Both the position numbers and the translations under genes were made by a program. A model generated the notes under the pieces. It was not told the DNA's origin. It did no database searches and was given only the letters and a program-made list of their open reading frames with translations. Shown here piece after piece: positions 20,801-29,943 of a stretch of DNA of 64,000 nucleotides (positions are counted from its first letter, which is position 1; each line of letters opens with the position of its first letter). The DNA is from Anisodus tanguticus (Eukaryota > Streptophyta > Magnoliopsida > Solanales > Solanaceae), in contig CM067555.1 in assembly GCA_034509755.1 (NCBI GenBank), positions 46,210,255-46,274,254 of the forward strand, given 5' to 3'.

Positions 20801-23538
20801 GTGCCAAGCAAATTGGGACATAGGAAAAAGTTTGAGGAAACAAAAAGGCAATCCTAAAATTTAGCAACCTAAAATATACAGCACTAACTACAGTAATAGA
20901 GTTAAATTTCTTTATGTTATCCGTGCATATAATTTGAATTCTTTACGTTACCAATGTATATAAATTAAATCCTTCCCAAATTAGAAGCTAGATACATAAT
21001 TGAAGCAATAATGAAGATATATGTATACCTAAAGCTTCTAGTTGTTTCTTAATTCTTTACATTATAGGTGTATATAAGTTAAATTATTTATGTTATCAAT
21101 GTATATAAGTTAAATCCTTCCCAAATTAGAAGCTAGATATATATTACAGAGCAATAAAGATAGATATACCTAAAGCTTCTACTTATTTCTTAATTATTTA
21201 CCTTATCAGTGTATATAAGTTAAATCCTCCAGAAAGTAGAAGCTAGATACATAATTAAAGCAGTAATGAAGTCATATACCTAAAGCTTCTATCTTTTTCT
21301 TAGTTCTTTACATTACCAGTGTAAGTTCTTTACGTTATCGATGTATATAAGCTAAATATTTTCCAATGTAGAAGCTAGATACATAATTAAAGCAATAATG
21401 AAGTTATTTACCTAAAGCTTCTAGCTTTTACTTAATTCTATACATCACTTTTTTTATCTACCTCCCACCTGCAACATGTACAAGTTAACTCGGTCCACCA
21501 AGGCTTAGACAAATGAGAAAAAATCACCTAGTGGTTTTGGCTCCACTGGAATTCTTAATTCCTTACATTAAGAGTTAATATCACTATCAATGTATATTTG
21601 TTAAATCCTTCCCAAATTAGAAGCTTTTACATAATTAAAGCAATAATGAAGACATATTTACCTAAAGCTTTTAGTTGCTTCTTAATTCTTTAATTATCCG
21701 TGTATACAAGTTAAATTCTTTACAATATCAATATTTCGTCAAACCTCTCTATAACAACATTTCACTACAAAGGTCGAGTTTCCTTTGGAACCAATTTTTT
21801 ATATTATGTTATATTATATGTTCTCTATAATAACATTTGCTATGACAAGCAAAAAATATTAACACAAACTGCATTGTTATAGAGAGGTTTGACTATATAT
21901 AAGTTAAATTATTTACAAATTAGAAGCTACATACATAATTAAAGGAATAATGAAAACATAATACCTAAAGCTTCTACCTTTTTCCTAGCTCTTTACATTA
22001 TCCCTGTAAGTTAAATATGTTATCAATGTAAATAAGTTAATTTTTTTCCAAAGTAGAAGCTAGATACATAATAAAGCAATAAATGAGGTTATATACCTTA
22101 GATAGTAGGTTGTGGAGAACACAGATTAGGGTAGAAGGTTACATGTAGTTTCTTATCCTTTGATTTCTGCTACTATCTACTATCTCTTGTTATTTGCTTA
22201 GCATACTATTTTGTCGTAGTTATTGTTCCTTTTTCCAGTTTGACCTGCTTTGTTTTAGCTTTATCCTGAGCCGATTGTATATCGAAAGGGTAAGGTCTGC
22301 ATACACTCTACCCTCCCCAGACACCACTTGTGGGATCATATTGGGTATGTTGTTGTATCTTTAGTTCCACGGGATAGGTGCTACCTCCCACGTGTACCAG
22401 TTAACTCAGAAATCACCTCCACTGGGATTCTTAATTCTTTATAATAATGTATATAAGTTAACTCCTTTACGTTATCAATGTATATAAGTTAAATCATTTC
22501 TAAAATTAGAAGCTAGATACATAATTGAGGAACTAATGAACACACACACACACATATATATATATATAAAGCTTCTTGCTGCTGCTTCTTTCCAGAGCCC
22601 GGTGGTCTAGCACGCCCCTTCGTAGAAGGGTTCTCTGAAGAAGCAGCACCATTATACCTAAAGCTTCTAGTTGTTTCTTAATTCTTTACATTACGAGTGT
22701 ATATATTACGATATCAGTATATTATCAGACCTCTCACAGTCATCATCTATAACAACATTTCACTATAAGTTTCCTTTGGAACCAATTTTCTATACTATGT
22801 TATATTATATGCTCTATATAATAGCATTTCCCTATGCAGCTAAAAAATATTAACATAAACTACATTGGTATAGAGAGGTTTGACTATATATAGGTTAAAT
22901 TCTTCCCAAATTAGAAGCTAGACACATAATTCAAGAACTAATGAAGACATATATATATATATATACCTAAATCTTCTTGCTGCTGCTTCTTTCCGGACCC
23001 CAGTGGCCTACCACGCCCCTTCTTAGACGGATTCTCCGACGAAGCAGCACCATTAACACCACCACCACCACCAGAATCAGTATGGCCCGCCACTGAAGAA
23101 ATCTGACTAACTGGAGTTGGAGAAAGGCCTAAACCAATGTTGTTATCATTGGTTTGAGAGTACTTTCTTGGTCTACCTCTTTTCTTCTTAGCTGCCTCAA
23201 TAGAAGATCCATCAGAGTAATCAAGATTGGGTTTTGGGTTTTGACCAGACATTGAATTGAATGGAAATTGAAGGTTTTGTTGTTGTTGTTGAGATTGTTG
23301 TTGGAATATGTTGTTTGTTGGGATGTTAAGGTTGTTGTTGTTGTTGTTGTTGGGGAGAATGTAGGAGTTGTTAGGTTTGTTGTTCTTGTTGTTGGTGGGG
23401 TTGTTGGTGGGGGTGGGGTGGTGGGGTTGGGGGTGGTGGTGACACCATTGGTGGTTGATGGGGGTGGTGGGGGTGGGGTGGTAGATATTGGAGGTGGTGG
23501 GGTGGGTGGTGTACTGGTGGGGATTCTTGGGAATCCAT
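8566..23538 (-). CDS. AHL: AT-hook motif nuclear-localized protein (clade B AHL), five exons, frameshifted at both ends
   Basis: AHL proteins bind AT-rich minor grooves through AT-hooks and assemble through a PPC/DUF296 domain in the nucleus, regulating chromatin and growth (family knowledge). Exons: 23538-22967, 20538-20486, 13118-12987, 9638-9477, 8813-8566; all junctions are GT/AG. AT-hooks KKKRGRPRKYS and GRGRPLGSGKKQQ are in exon 1; the PPC domain runs from GFTPHLITV through QQGPRAVCILSA and GRFEIISLSGSF to VVVGSF. Two defects are visible. The expected start MDSQESPP (23538) is one base out of frame with the AT-hooks, leaving ATG 23252 as the first in-frame start. In exon 5 a run of four A (sense strand) shifts the frame after VVVGSFIAEK, causing a stop at 8754-8756, while the conserved tail MLNFGAPGTE...WGQTM persists in another frame. 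Predicted readable product is 230 residues, against roughly 340 in the family. Confidence 0.9.
9271..9328. repeat. (TGTA)n/(TGCA)n microsatellite in AHL intron 4
   Basis: Runs of 'tgtatgtatgcatgcatgca' and 'tgtatgtatgtatgtatg' are separated by 'tgatggccag'. Because exons 4 and 5 lie at 9477-9638 and 8566-8813, this tract is intronic. Confidence 0.85.
9477..9638 (-). CDS. AHL: AHL exon 4
   Basis: 54 codons starting GRFEIISLSGSF, the hallmark hexapeptide region of the PPC domain, and ending AAATPVQ-like (MAATPVQ). Acceptor TATGCAG, donor GTTCTA, phase 0 at both ends. Confidence 0.93.
10126..12432. mobile_element. Long inverted-repeat (foldback) structure in AHL intron 3
   Basis: The arms at about 10126-10715 and 11710-12432 are inverted copies. 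Matching landmarks: 'gactacctcctaaaaaggt', 'aatgtaattaataatac', 'tgaaaaggagtt' and 'aacaatagcccc'. The outer end of the right arm reads, inverted, 'tgccacgccccaaaactggg', which begins with TG as an LTR would. The pair may therefore be two LTRs in opposite orientation or a long-TIR DNA element. A LINE 3' end occupies the centre. Confidence 0.75.
10826..11590 (-). mobile_element. RTE-type LINE, 5'-truncated (copy A)
   Basis: The minus strand encodes LTRLKGKFYIVVVRPTLYGAECWPV and MKVAEIRMLRWMCG, the region C-terminal to the reverse transcriptase of the same family as copies B, D and E. The 3' end shows the family's 'ctaccttgtgacgggtagag' region and a weak (TTG) tail. Frameshifts abolish coding. 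Confidence 0.8.
12663..12823. mobile_element. Stowaway-like MITE in AHL intron 3/2 region
   Basis: It begins 'tattccctctgtcacaaaat' and ends 'gggccagagggagta', inverted termini of the 'ctccctccgt' type found in Stowaway-like elements. It lies just 3' of exon 3, inside intron 3. Confidence 0.65.
12987..13118 (-). CDS. AHL: AHL exon 3
   Basis: 44 codons from DIASKVMTFSQQGPRAV to GGGTVTYE, the conserved PPC core. Acceptor CCGCAG, donor GTATTT, phase 0 at both ends. Confidence 0.93.
13298..13546. mobile_element. Stowaway-like MITE in AHL intron 2
   Basis: Inverted termini 'cgccctctgttccaatttgt' and 'aaattgaaacggaaggagta' bound about 250 bases with the internal 'ttgtcttactttac' motif. Confidence 0.7.
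14159..14560 (+). pseudogene. Gypsy gag, N-terminal part (left arm)
   Basis: Encodes PLLYTFAPPKAQNVSLTQHAPLVYT-type proline-rich repeats, then VNKKLKSLEDAMRGL, typical of the N-terminus of large Solanaceae Gypsy gag proteins. It is cut at 14560 by LINE copy B and resumes at about 16454. Confidence 0.7.
14560..16453 (-). mobile_element. RTE-type LINE, 5'-truncated (copy B), inserted in gag
   Basis: The 3' tail is 'ggtatgttggtggtggtgg' on the minus strand; the 5' end stops in the linker before the reverse transcriptase. Comparison with the uninterrupted right-arm gag gives the insertion point within 'gagttgcca^ccctgctac'. It carries the family's characteristic RT core. Confidence 0.88.
14998..16251 (-). 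pseudogene. LINE reverse transcriptase, frameshifted
   Basis: In order on the minus strand: MPKEWRWSTMIPLYKNKGD, NYRGIKLLSHTMKVWERV, FGFMPGRSTTEAIH and FIDLEKAYDKV (15853-16251); a shifted middle part with AYTRAIMDMYDGAKTRVR (15695-15937); then MLFADDIVLIDKTRSG, holding the FADD catalytic motif, with WMCGHTRRN downstream (14998-15726). Frame changes between these three blocks disable the enzyme, which in intact copies copies LINE RNA at a nicked target. Confidence 0.88.
16454..17349 (+). pseudogene. Gypsy gag, central and C-terminal part (left arm)
   Basis: Encodes KKFDRSGNPFFHLKVYCEKL, LNGMALKWYS (retrotransposon gag domain) and NWYDPSKQCAYHSRVVGHDTEKC, a Cys/His knuckle-like motif of this gag family. 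At least two frame changes occur. It is the continuation of 14159-14560. Confidence 0.8.
17630..19131 (-). pseudogene. Gypsy gag, uninterrupted copy (right arm)
   Basis: Inverted copy of the left-arm gag, read on the minus strand from about 19131: the TPILYTFAPPKAQNVSL repeats, the gag core, then the CAYHS...GHDTEKC motif near 17820. Stops and frame changes are present. No protease or polymerase follows. Confidence 0.78.
19276..19724 (-). mobile_element. LTR-like sequence beside the right-arm gag
   Basis: On the minus strand it starts TGTTGACACCCAATTTTGGC, a TG-type Gypsy LTR start, and lies immediately 5' of the minus-strand gag. No second copy is found in the window, so the element is truncated. 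The inner boundary is uncertain. Confidence 0.5.
20486..20538 (-). CDS. AHL: AHL exon 2
   Basis: 53 bases between acceptor TGACAG and donor GTAAAA. It encodes AVGFGFTPHLITVNIGE, the first strand region of the PPC domain. It completes a glycine codon split with exon 1 and ends in phase 0. Confidence 0.92.
22087..22367 (+). mobile_element. RTE-type LINE 3' end (copy C)
   Basis: It opens with 'gttgtggagaacacagatta' followed by 'gggtagaagg', the last codons of the family's ORF (as in copy B, DRGLWRIRIRV). It ends with 'aaggtctgcatacactctac' and 'gggtatgttgttgtatc'. Strongly 5'-truncated. Confidence 0.75.
22571..22653 (-). pseudogene. Decayed duplicate of the AHL AT-hook 2 coding segment, inside intron 1
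   Basis: On the coding strand it reads GAASSENPSTKGRARPPGSG then KKQQQEA, parallel to exon 1 GAASSENPSKKGRGRPLGSG then KKQQQED. The AT-hook core RGRP has become RARP, and the donor GT is lost (TTTATATA instead of TTTAGGTA). It therefore cannot be spliced like the original. Confidence 0.9.
22967..23538 (-). CDS. AHL: AHL exon 1 (proline/glutamine-rich N-terminus and two AT-hooks)
   Basis: The sequence reads ATG-GAT-TCC at 23538 (MDSQESPPVHH), matching the usual AHL start, but that frame stops at 23371. The frame with N- and Q-rich stretches and both AT-hooks is offset by one base and has its first ATG at 23252 (MSGQNPKPNLDYSDGSS). The exon ends GAAGATTTAG|GTATAT, phase 1. Confidence 0.85.
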
Positions 23539-23715
23539 AGGTCAGAAAAAGAATATACTTTTAAGAGTGAAAAGGGGTTTTCAAGAATCAAGATGAAGTT
23601 TAGATTTTGTTGTGATTGTGGTGGGGTTTGGGGGGTGATAGGGTTTTGGGGTGGGGTGATGGTAGTGTTGTTTACTGAAAAACTATGTTGCTGAGGGAGA
23701 GAATACAGTGAAGCA

Positions 23716-23742
23716 AAAGGAGGGGAGGGGGGGGAGGGGTTG
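23716..23742 (-). promoter_or_regulatory. Pyrimidine tract upstream of AHL
   Basis: On the coding strand this is an almost pure C/T run (CCCCTCCCCCCCCTCCCCTCC) about 180-200 bases upstream of the old AHL start. CT-rich runs are common in plant 5' leaders and core promoters. Its role here is inference. Confidence 0.4.
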
Positions 23743-24179
23743 CAAAATTTAGGGTTTTATCAACGAGTTTAGGGTGTATAAAAATATTGATATGATTAGG
23801 TTACTTTATAAGATAGTAATAATTGTATAAATGAGTTTTAAGTTTTATGTCTAATTGTCCTAGAATTTTGATAAGTAGGTTAACTATAAGTCATAGATGA
23901 GTTTAAGGAGCCGCCGGGAGAATTATTCATTTTATTATTTTAAAATTTTAATTTTATTTTATTCAAAATTAATAGTATTTAGTTATAAATTTTCAAATCC
24001 AATTTGGAGTTAGATCTCAAATTTTGAGAAGTGCTCCAAACTTGTTTTTCAACTCCTCTTCATAAATTCCAAATAAAATATTCTCTTCTCTTATGGCAAA
24101 AAGTATAATCAAATACAATTACATCTTTATTTACCGCTAAAAATGATTTTAGAATATTCAATTAGATTAATTAAGAGAT

Positions 24180-24252
24180 GGGTTAAAGACAAGTAGGTTG
24201 TGTTCGATTTTGGTACCCTTATTACATTTGTGGTGAACCCGGAGGCTACAGA
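24180..24252. mobile_element. Fragment related to the Gypsy LTR at 50388 and 59036
   Basis: 'ttaaagacaagtaggttgt', then 'ggtgaacccggaggctacag', parallels 50447-50520 of the LTR ('tttaaagacaagtaggttgt', then 'ccagtgaggttacag'). Only about 70 bases match. Confidence 0.5.
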
Positions 24253-24309
24253 CAATAAAATATAAATGAGATTGCATAAAATGATGAAAGTAACTTGGCT
24301 AAAAGCACT

Positions 24310-24630
24310 AAATGATATTTCCTTATCCCATAATAAGTGTTATCTTAGCAAAAATAGTTTGTCCCAAAATAAGTGTCACCTTAGGAATTCAAGACATAAA
24401 TTATTGTTGTTTTCTTACTATACTGACAAGTTCTCTATTCAAGAAATATTTACTGGCAAGTTCTCTATTCAAGATATAAATGATTACTAATCATACAGCT
24501 TTAATCAAGAGGGAAAAGTAATCTATTTTATTAAATAGAAATAATTTGGTAAACTTTACATTTCATTATTGATTTCTTAATATATGTGTTTTTGATAGGG
24601 TGACACTTATTATGGGACGGAGGAGGTATG
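24310..24630. mobile_element. Small MITE remnant ('cccataataagtgtcacc' type)
   Basis: 'cccataataagtgt' and 'cccaaaataagtgtcacct' at the left face an inverted 'gacacttattatgggacgga' followed by 'ggaggta' at the right. The left terminus is disturbed by an internal duplication. Confidence 0.5.
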
Positions 24631-25299
24631 TTCTATTCGGACCTTGAGAGTGAAAAATATTGCTAGAATTACAAGTGTGGAAGATAGGATTCCTTCTCCT
24701 AGAAGATATATTAGTTGTTTGCTAGAATTTCAACGACTAAATTCTACCGAACCCCTACCTCTCCCCCGGAGTGTAACCAAGGTCTCCCACCGCGTGGGAC
24801 CCGCGCCCCCATGTGACATTCTTTTATGGCGTCACCTGTCATACTCAGATTTCCGTAATACAATTTTCAACTCTAACTTCATAAACTTTAAATAAAGTGA
24901 GAAAATTATTTGGAATCTATGACCAAACGCCTACTAAATTTTATGTCTAATTGTCATTGAATATTGATGCGATGCAATTAAGTTATCTATAAGATTATAT
25001 GTAAATTTCTATGACGGATAATATGATAGAAATTGTAATAACTAATGTACAATTATTCACATTCAGTCTATCTTTACTGTAGTTATTTCCTAGTATAATT
25101 AAGTTATAACTCTATTGAAAAACCTTCACAAGGTTAAATACTTATATGTAGTGTTTACATTAAACTGCTTAAATATATTATAGTGAAGTAATTAATGAGA
25201 TGAGAATAAATATTAATTAATCATAATTAAATATTAAAAGTTCATACACAAATACATATCATGCATCTATTAGCCTCGTATAAATATCTAAGTGTGAAT

Positions 25300-25437
25300 A
25301 ATTTTTTATCTCTTCACAAGTCTCTCTCGTTTACTTTAATAGGAGCAATTAAACAGGACCAATTGCAAATAGGAGGAGTCCTATCTTAGGTGTATGGTAG
25401 TTAGTTATCCTATTAACCCATCCCCACTAATGCAACG
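25300..25437. repeat. Direct repeat, copy 1 (partner at 27387-27519)
   Basis: Near-identical to the partner over 'aattaaacaggaccaattgc' through 'atcctattaacccatcccca', with few changes. The copies lie about 2.1 kb apart and flank a foldback element and a MITE. Confidence 0.9.
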
Positions 25438-25442
25438 GATAT

Positions 25443-26455
25443 TAGGATTTAGAGTCAATTCTCTAAATGGTCATTAAATTTGTACAAAAGTTTCATTAAA
25501 GTAACTTTTGAATATTTTTGAATAATAAGATCATCAAACTATGTACATATTTTCAATAAAGTAAAACAATTCATTTTGGACATAAAATCCCTAACCTTGT
25601 TTTTAAATTATAAAATTCTATCTAGGCACAATTTTTTTATACTCTGAAATTCTTGTTCAAATTACTCTTTTCATGTTTAAAATAGAAATATTCAACATAA
25701 TATTTCAAACTATAAGAATAAAATAATATAATCATTCGAACTTTAAGTATGCTATAAGCTTTTCTTCGTTATATCAATGTCTTTTGAACTATTTTGATAT
25801 TTTTCATTGTTCATACTCGAAAATTAAACATTTTAATGAATGAAAGTGAATTAAAATAAGCTTGCTTTATTAGTAGAATATTTAGATAAAAAATTTCAAG
25901 AAAAAAATTGTGTTGGATAACTACTTTGTAATAATGAAAACACTTTTACAATTAGTTGTATTTATGCTTTCTAAAAATATAAAAAATTATATTGATTGTA
26001 ATCCACTTATTTATAAAACATAAATAAAATCAAAAATACTACAAGTTCATCTCCAAAAAAATAAAATAGTAAATAGTTTTTGATAATTGAAAATTTTATA
26101 TATCTGAGATAATTACTTACAATCAGTTAGAAAACTTATGATTAAGCATTGTGCTCAGTTCTAATACCATTCAATTGTATCCTTTTATTGTCTACTTATA
26201 TACAATTTACAATATTCTAATTTTTTTGTTTGAATTAATATTTTCCACATTTTAAAAATAAAAAAGAAATATTCAAATGAGTTTTACAATTTAAAAATGG
26301 GCTAAGGATTCTTTAAGTCTAAAAATAGATTGTTTTACTTTATTGGAAATATGAGCATAGTTTGATGACCTTGTTGTCCAAAAAAATTCAAAAGTTACTT
26401 TAGTGGATTTTTCTACAAGTTCAATGACCATTTGAGGAATTGACTCTAGGATTTA
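25443..26455. mobile_element. 1-kb element with ~160-bp terminal inverted repeats
   Basis: The left end 'agagtcaattctctaaatgg' mirrors the right end, which inverted reads 'agagtcaattcctcaaatgg'. Symmetry continues through 'catcaaactatg' and 'aataaagtaaaacaat'. The AT-rich interior has no coding. Long TIRs without an ORF suit a non-autonomous Mutator-like element. Confidence 0.75.
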
Positions 26456-26708
26456 CTCCCCCGTCCTGTTTTATTTGTCCACTATATTAAAAATAGTTAT
26501 CCAATTTTACTTGTCCACTTTAAAAAATCGAGAGATAATTTACCCCTTCTTTCCTATTTTATCTTTAGTATTAAATAAGTCAAAATTTTCAATTTCTTTT
26601 TTCAATATTACTTTTTACGGGGAATACGTAAATTGATGAAACCTATTAAAATAGTGTTGACTTAATATTAAAATGTTTAATATTTTAAAGAAACAAATGT
26701 AATAGAAG

Positions 26709-26949
26709 TACTCTCTCCGTCCTAATTTATGTGATATAGTTTGACTACGCACATAGTTTAAGAAAGAGATGAATACTTTTAAAACTTGTGGTCTAAAATA
26801 AGTCATAGATATTTATGTAGTTGTAAATCATTTCATTAAGAGTAAAAGGAGAAGTTTCAAGTTAAATTATTTTTAATATAGAAATGTATCAATTATTTGG
26901 AACAGACCAAAAAAGAAAATGTATCGCATAAATTAGATAGAGGGAGTAT
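26709..26949. mobile_element. Stowaway-like MITE
   Basis: Inverted ends 'tactctctccgtcctaattt' and 'taaattagatagagggagta', with the 'gtgatatagtttgac' subterminal motif also present in the copy at 31611. Confidence 0.75.
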
Positions 26950-27386
26950 AACACTATCATAATACTAAATAGAGACTATCTTATATATCAATCTAAAATT
27001 AAAATAAAAGAAAAATGTGATTACCAATTTTAACATTTTTCACCTATGTTTGAGCCCGTGCACAACACGAATTTTTTAATCTAGTTTTTATAATAATTGC
27101 TAAGCTATATGTGTGAGGCAGTGGAAAAGGATTTTTTATAGTTCTTATTTCCTGCCTAATAACATCTCCCACGGGTGTTGTGAGCAATATTTATGAAGTT
27201 GCTCCCGAAGTTATTATGAGCTCTCTTTCCATTTCGGGAATCATTCTGGGAGTGAAGTCTGCTAAAACTTAAGACTTTATAGTCGTTCCAGGTCTATATT
27301 ATATATCATATCTACTAATTCCTACCGCCTATTTAACTAATCTACCTGATAATTTTAATTTATGCATTATAATATCGAGTGTGAAT

Positions 27387-27519
27387 AAATTTTTACCGCT
27401 TCACAAGTCCCTCTTCTTTACTTTAATAAGAGCAATTAAACAGGACCAATTGCAAATAGGAGGAGTCCTATCTTAGGTGTATGGTAGTTAGTTATCCTAT
27501 TAACCCATCCCCACTAATT
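27387..27519. repeat. Direct repeat, copy 2 (partner at 25300-25437)
   Basis: See the partner. The two copies diverge abruptly after 'cccatccccactaa'. Confidence 0.9.
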
Positions 27520-27667
27520 TTTTGGTTGACCAGTTGTATCGTCTTTAACAAGATAGTTGACAAATGTAACCAATATTAATAATAAGATAGTTGACTAGTA
27601 TAGCCGATATTAGGATTGGAGGTTAGATTCAGGTCTCTCTCCTCTGCATTATTTTGTTTATGGTAAT

Positions 27668-28540
27668 GAATAGTGAAATTTACATAAATGACCACACGTT
27701 GAGTTTTTTTTTTTAGGTATAGCTATACTTTTGATAATTATATTTCGGAGCTATAGTAAAGTGTATTAAAAATTCGGCTCGCTGTACTCAAATCAGATTT
27801 CGTTGTATTCAAGTCAGATGTATTCAACTCAGCTTTGTATTCATTTATAGCTACTTTTACATTGTATTCAATTTATTACATTTAAAAATTGTATTCAAAT
27901 TCACTTTATTTATTTGTACACAAAAAATCTCCTTCAAAATACAAACAAAAACTGAATACAAGAAATAAAATACACCCCGAACATTGAATTTTACACCAAA
28001 AAATTATGAATACGCTCAAAGACTGAATACAAAAATTAAAATACACCCTAATATGAGATACAAGAAAATAAAATACACTCCAATCGAAAAATAAAATTCT
28101 CTGATCTATCGGGAGGGATCTCCGACGAAGCTCAAATTTGGACGGAGAGAGAGAGGTTACCGGCACCAGCCAAATCGGTAGGGAGGCGAGGCGATGATGG
28201 CGATGACCGATATGAGAGGGTTCTCCGATATGACGGGAGGGATCAACGGCGAAGCTCAGATCTGAACGGGGAGAGAGAGAGGTGACAGGTGAAGCTCAAA
28301 TCTGACGGTGGTTATCTCTGCTCCGGAGATGACGACAGTGGGGTGGCGGCAGAGAGAGGTGAGGGAGAATAGAAGAGTGAGGGATAAATACAAGCCATAT
28401 GATAAACCTAATGTATTTTGATATAACTATGGATGATAATTAACATATAACTTTTAGCTTTGGGATGTAGTTAAAATAAATTATAATTACTAAATATAAT
28501 TAGGTACTAATAGTTAATGATGCTACGTAAATTTTCCTAA
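27668..28540. mobile_element. Non-coding element with a GC-rich core (copy 1)
   Basis: It begins 'gtgaaatttacataaatgac' and ends with an approximate inverse, 'gctacgtaaattttcc'. The body has many 'aatacaagaaataaaataca' motifs shared with the next element. A GC-rich island at about 28090-28375 ('gaagctcaaatttggacgga', repeated three times) contrasts with the AT-rich body. No intact ORF was recognised. Confidence 0.55.
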
Positions 28541-28612
28541 TGAATATACGTGGTAGGATTCAATATCAAACGTCTTATCACCGCAGAAGGTAAAAGGCTG
28601 AATGAATTAATT

Positions 28613-29305
28613 TTAGTGAAACTTACACAAATGACTATAGTTTAGGGGTTTTAAATTTGTCATAGCTATAGTTTCAATATTTATAGAGTGTAGCTATTTT
28701 TTAGTTGCTATAAAGTCTGTTTATCTGGTGTATTCATAAATCTGCTCAATAAAGTGTATTCAAAACAGAAAAATCTCTTTCAAAATACAAAATACAACAA
28801 AAAAAATTGAATACAAGAAATAAAATACATCCCAAAACACTGAATTTTACAAAAACAATTACAAATACATTCAAAAATTGAAATACAAAAAATAAAATAC
28901 ATAACGAAAAATTGAATTTTACACTAGAAAAAAATGAACACTCTAAAAACACTTTAAATTCATTGTATTCATTTGTATACAAAAAGATATCCTTCTAAAT
29001 ATATGCGAATAAAATGTATTTTTCGCTCAAATCTGGACAATAAAATTTATTTTAACAAACACAACAAAAAACAGAATACAAAAAAAATGACTACAAGAAA
29101 CTGAAATACATGTGAAAACCAAATTACTGAATACGTTCTTGAGCTTCCACTTTAGAAATCACATTTTTTTGTTGTTGTGGGAGTGTATTGGGTATTTGCT
29201 ATAAAAGACAAAGTGTAGCTATGAATGGTAATTTTTTAAAGTATACCTACGAATGGTAATTACAGATACAAGTTAGCTACACCATGTAATTATTCCTTAA
29301 TTTTA
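28613..29305. mobile_element. Non-coding element related to 27668-28540 (copy 2)
   Basis: It begins 'gtgaaacttacacaaatgac' and repeats the 'aaaatacatcccaaaacact' and 'tacaagaaataaaataca' motifs, but lacks the GC-rich core. The right end is uncertain. Confidence 0.5.
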
Positions 29306-29879
29306 ACTATTAAAAACACTAATAGTGTAAATAACTGTTAATTATCTATGTTTATAACTAGATCTTTTATGAATTTGAATTTGATTTTGATTTTGATTTT
29401 GATTTCATGAGTACTAGTGGACTTTTTTCTGTATTGTGTTACTTTTTATTTATTTAAAAGAAAAAAGAAATTTCTATTACATTAAGGAATTAGGGAAAGA
29501 AAAAGGGAGAAATGGATAGCAGATTGAACTCAATTAACATAGAATTTCATTTATGGAACTTGTCTTTCCTTTAACCAAGAAAGTCATTTTCCTAATTTGC
29601 AACTTCTTTTCCCAGGAAAAAATATTTTAACCAACCAAATATTAAAATTTTGAAATTTCCCTGTCAGTTTTTTTTAACAATATGTCATTAACCCACATAT
29701 GACAGAACAAAAACAAAACATTTCAATTAAAAGAAGGTTAAATTTTCTGAATCTGGCATTTAAGATAAGAAAGAAAAATTCAAATGGACCAGAAGAGATT
29801 GTGGCTGCAGCACTAAATTACTAACACCAGCTTCTAATTCATTTCTAGGAACAAGACAAGATATAGTAATTTGTGTGGG

Positions 29880-29884
<5 letters not shown>

Positions 29885-29939
<55 letters not shown>
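29885..29939. repeat. (AT)n microsatellite
   Basis: About 27 AT units, uninterrupted, downstream of AP2M. Confidence 0.95.

Positions 29940-29943
<4 letters not shown>

Larger units (their letters stand above)
20910..22960. repeat. Tandem array in AHL intron 1 built on the exon 1 donor region
   Basis: Degenerate units of about 110-140 bp carry 'aattctttac', 'gtatataagttaaatcctt', 'ttagaagctagatacataat' and 'acctaaagcttct'. The last motif occurs at about 21028, 21168, 21278, 21410, 21660, 21963 and 22656. On the coding strand it reads AGAAGCTTTAGGTA, against the true boundary AGAAGATTTAG|GTATAT at 22967. Each unit therefore keeps a decoy splice donor. LINE copy C interrupts the array. Confidence 0.85.
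23760..25299. other. Intergenic between AHL and the foldback cluster
   Basis: AHL promoter-side DNA without genes. It contains a Gypsy LTR scrap (24180-24252) and a small MITE remnant (about 24310-24630). The stretch 24640-24840 is less AT-rich but has no recognisable coding content. Confidence 0.5.

Noticed and set aside
23268..23540. Valine/glycine-rich plus-strand reading frame
   Set aside because: It is the antisense of the AHL proline/asparagine/glutamine-rich N-terminus.
24644..24895. 83-codon plus-strand frame in the AHL upstream region
   Set aside because: It has no recognisable domain or homologue; composition is ordinary intergenic DNA.
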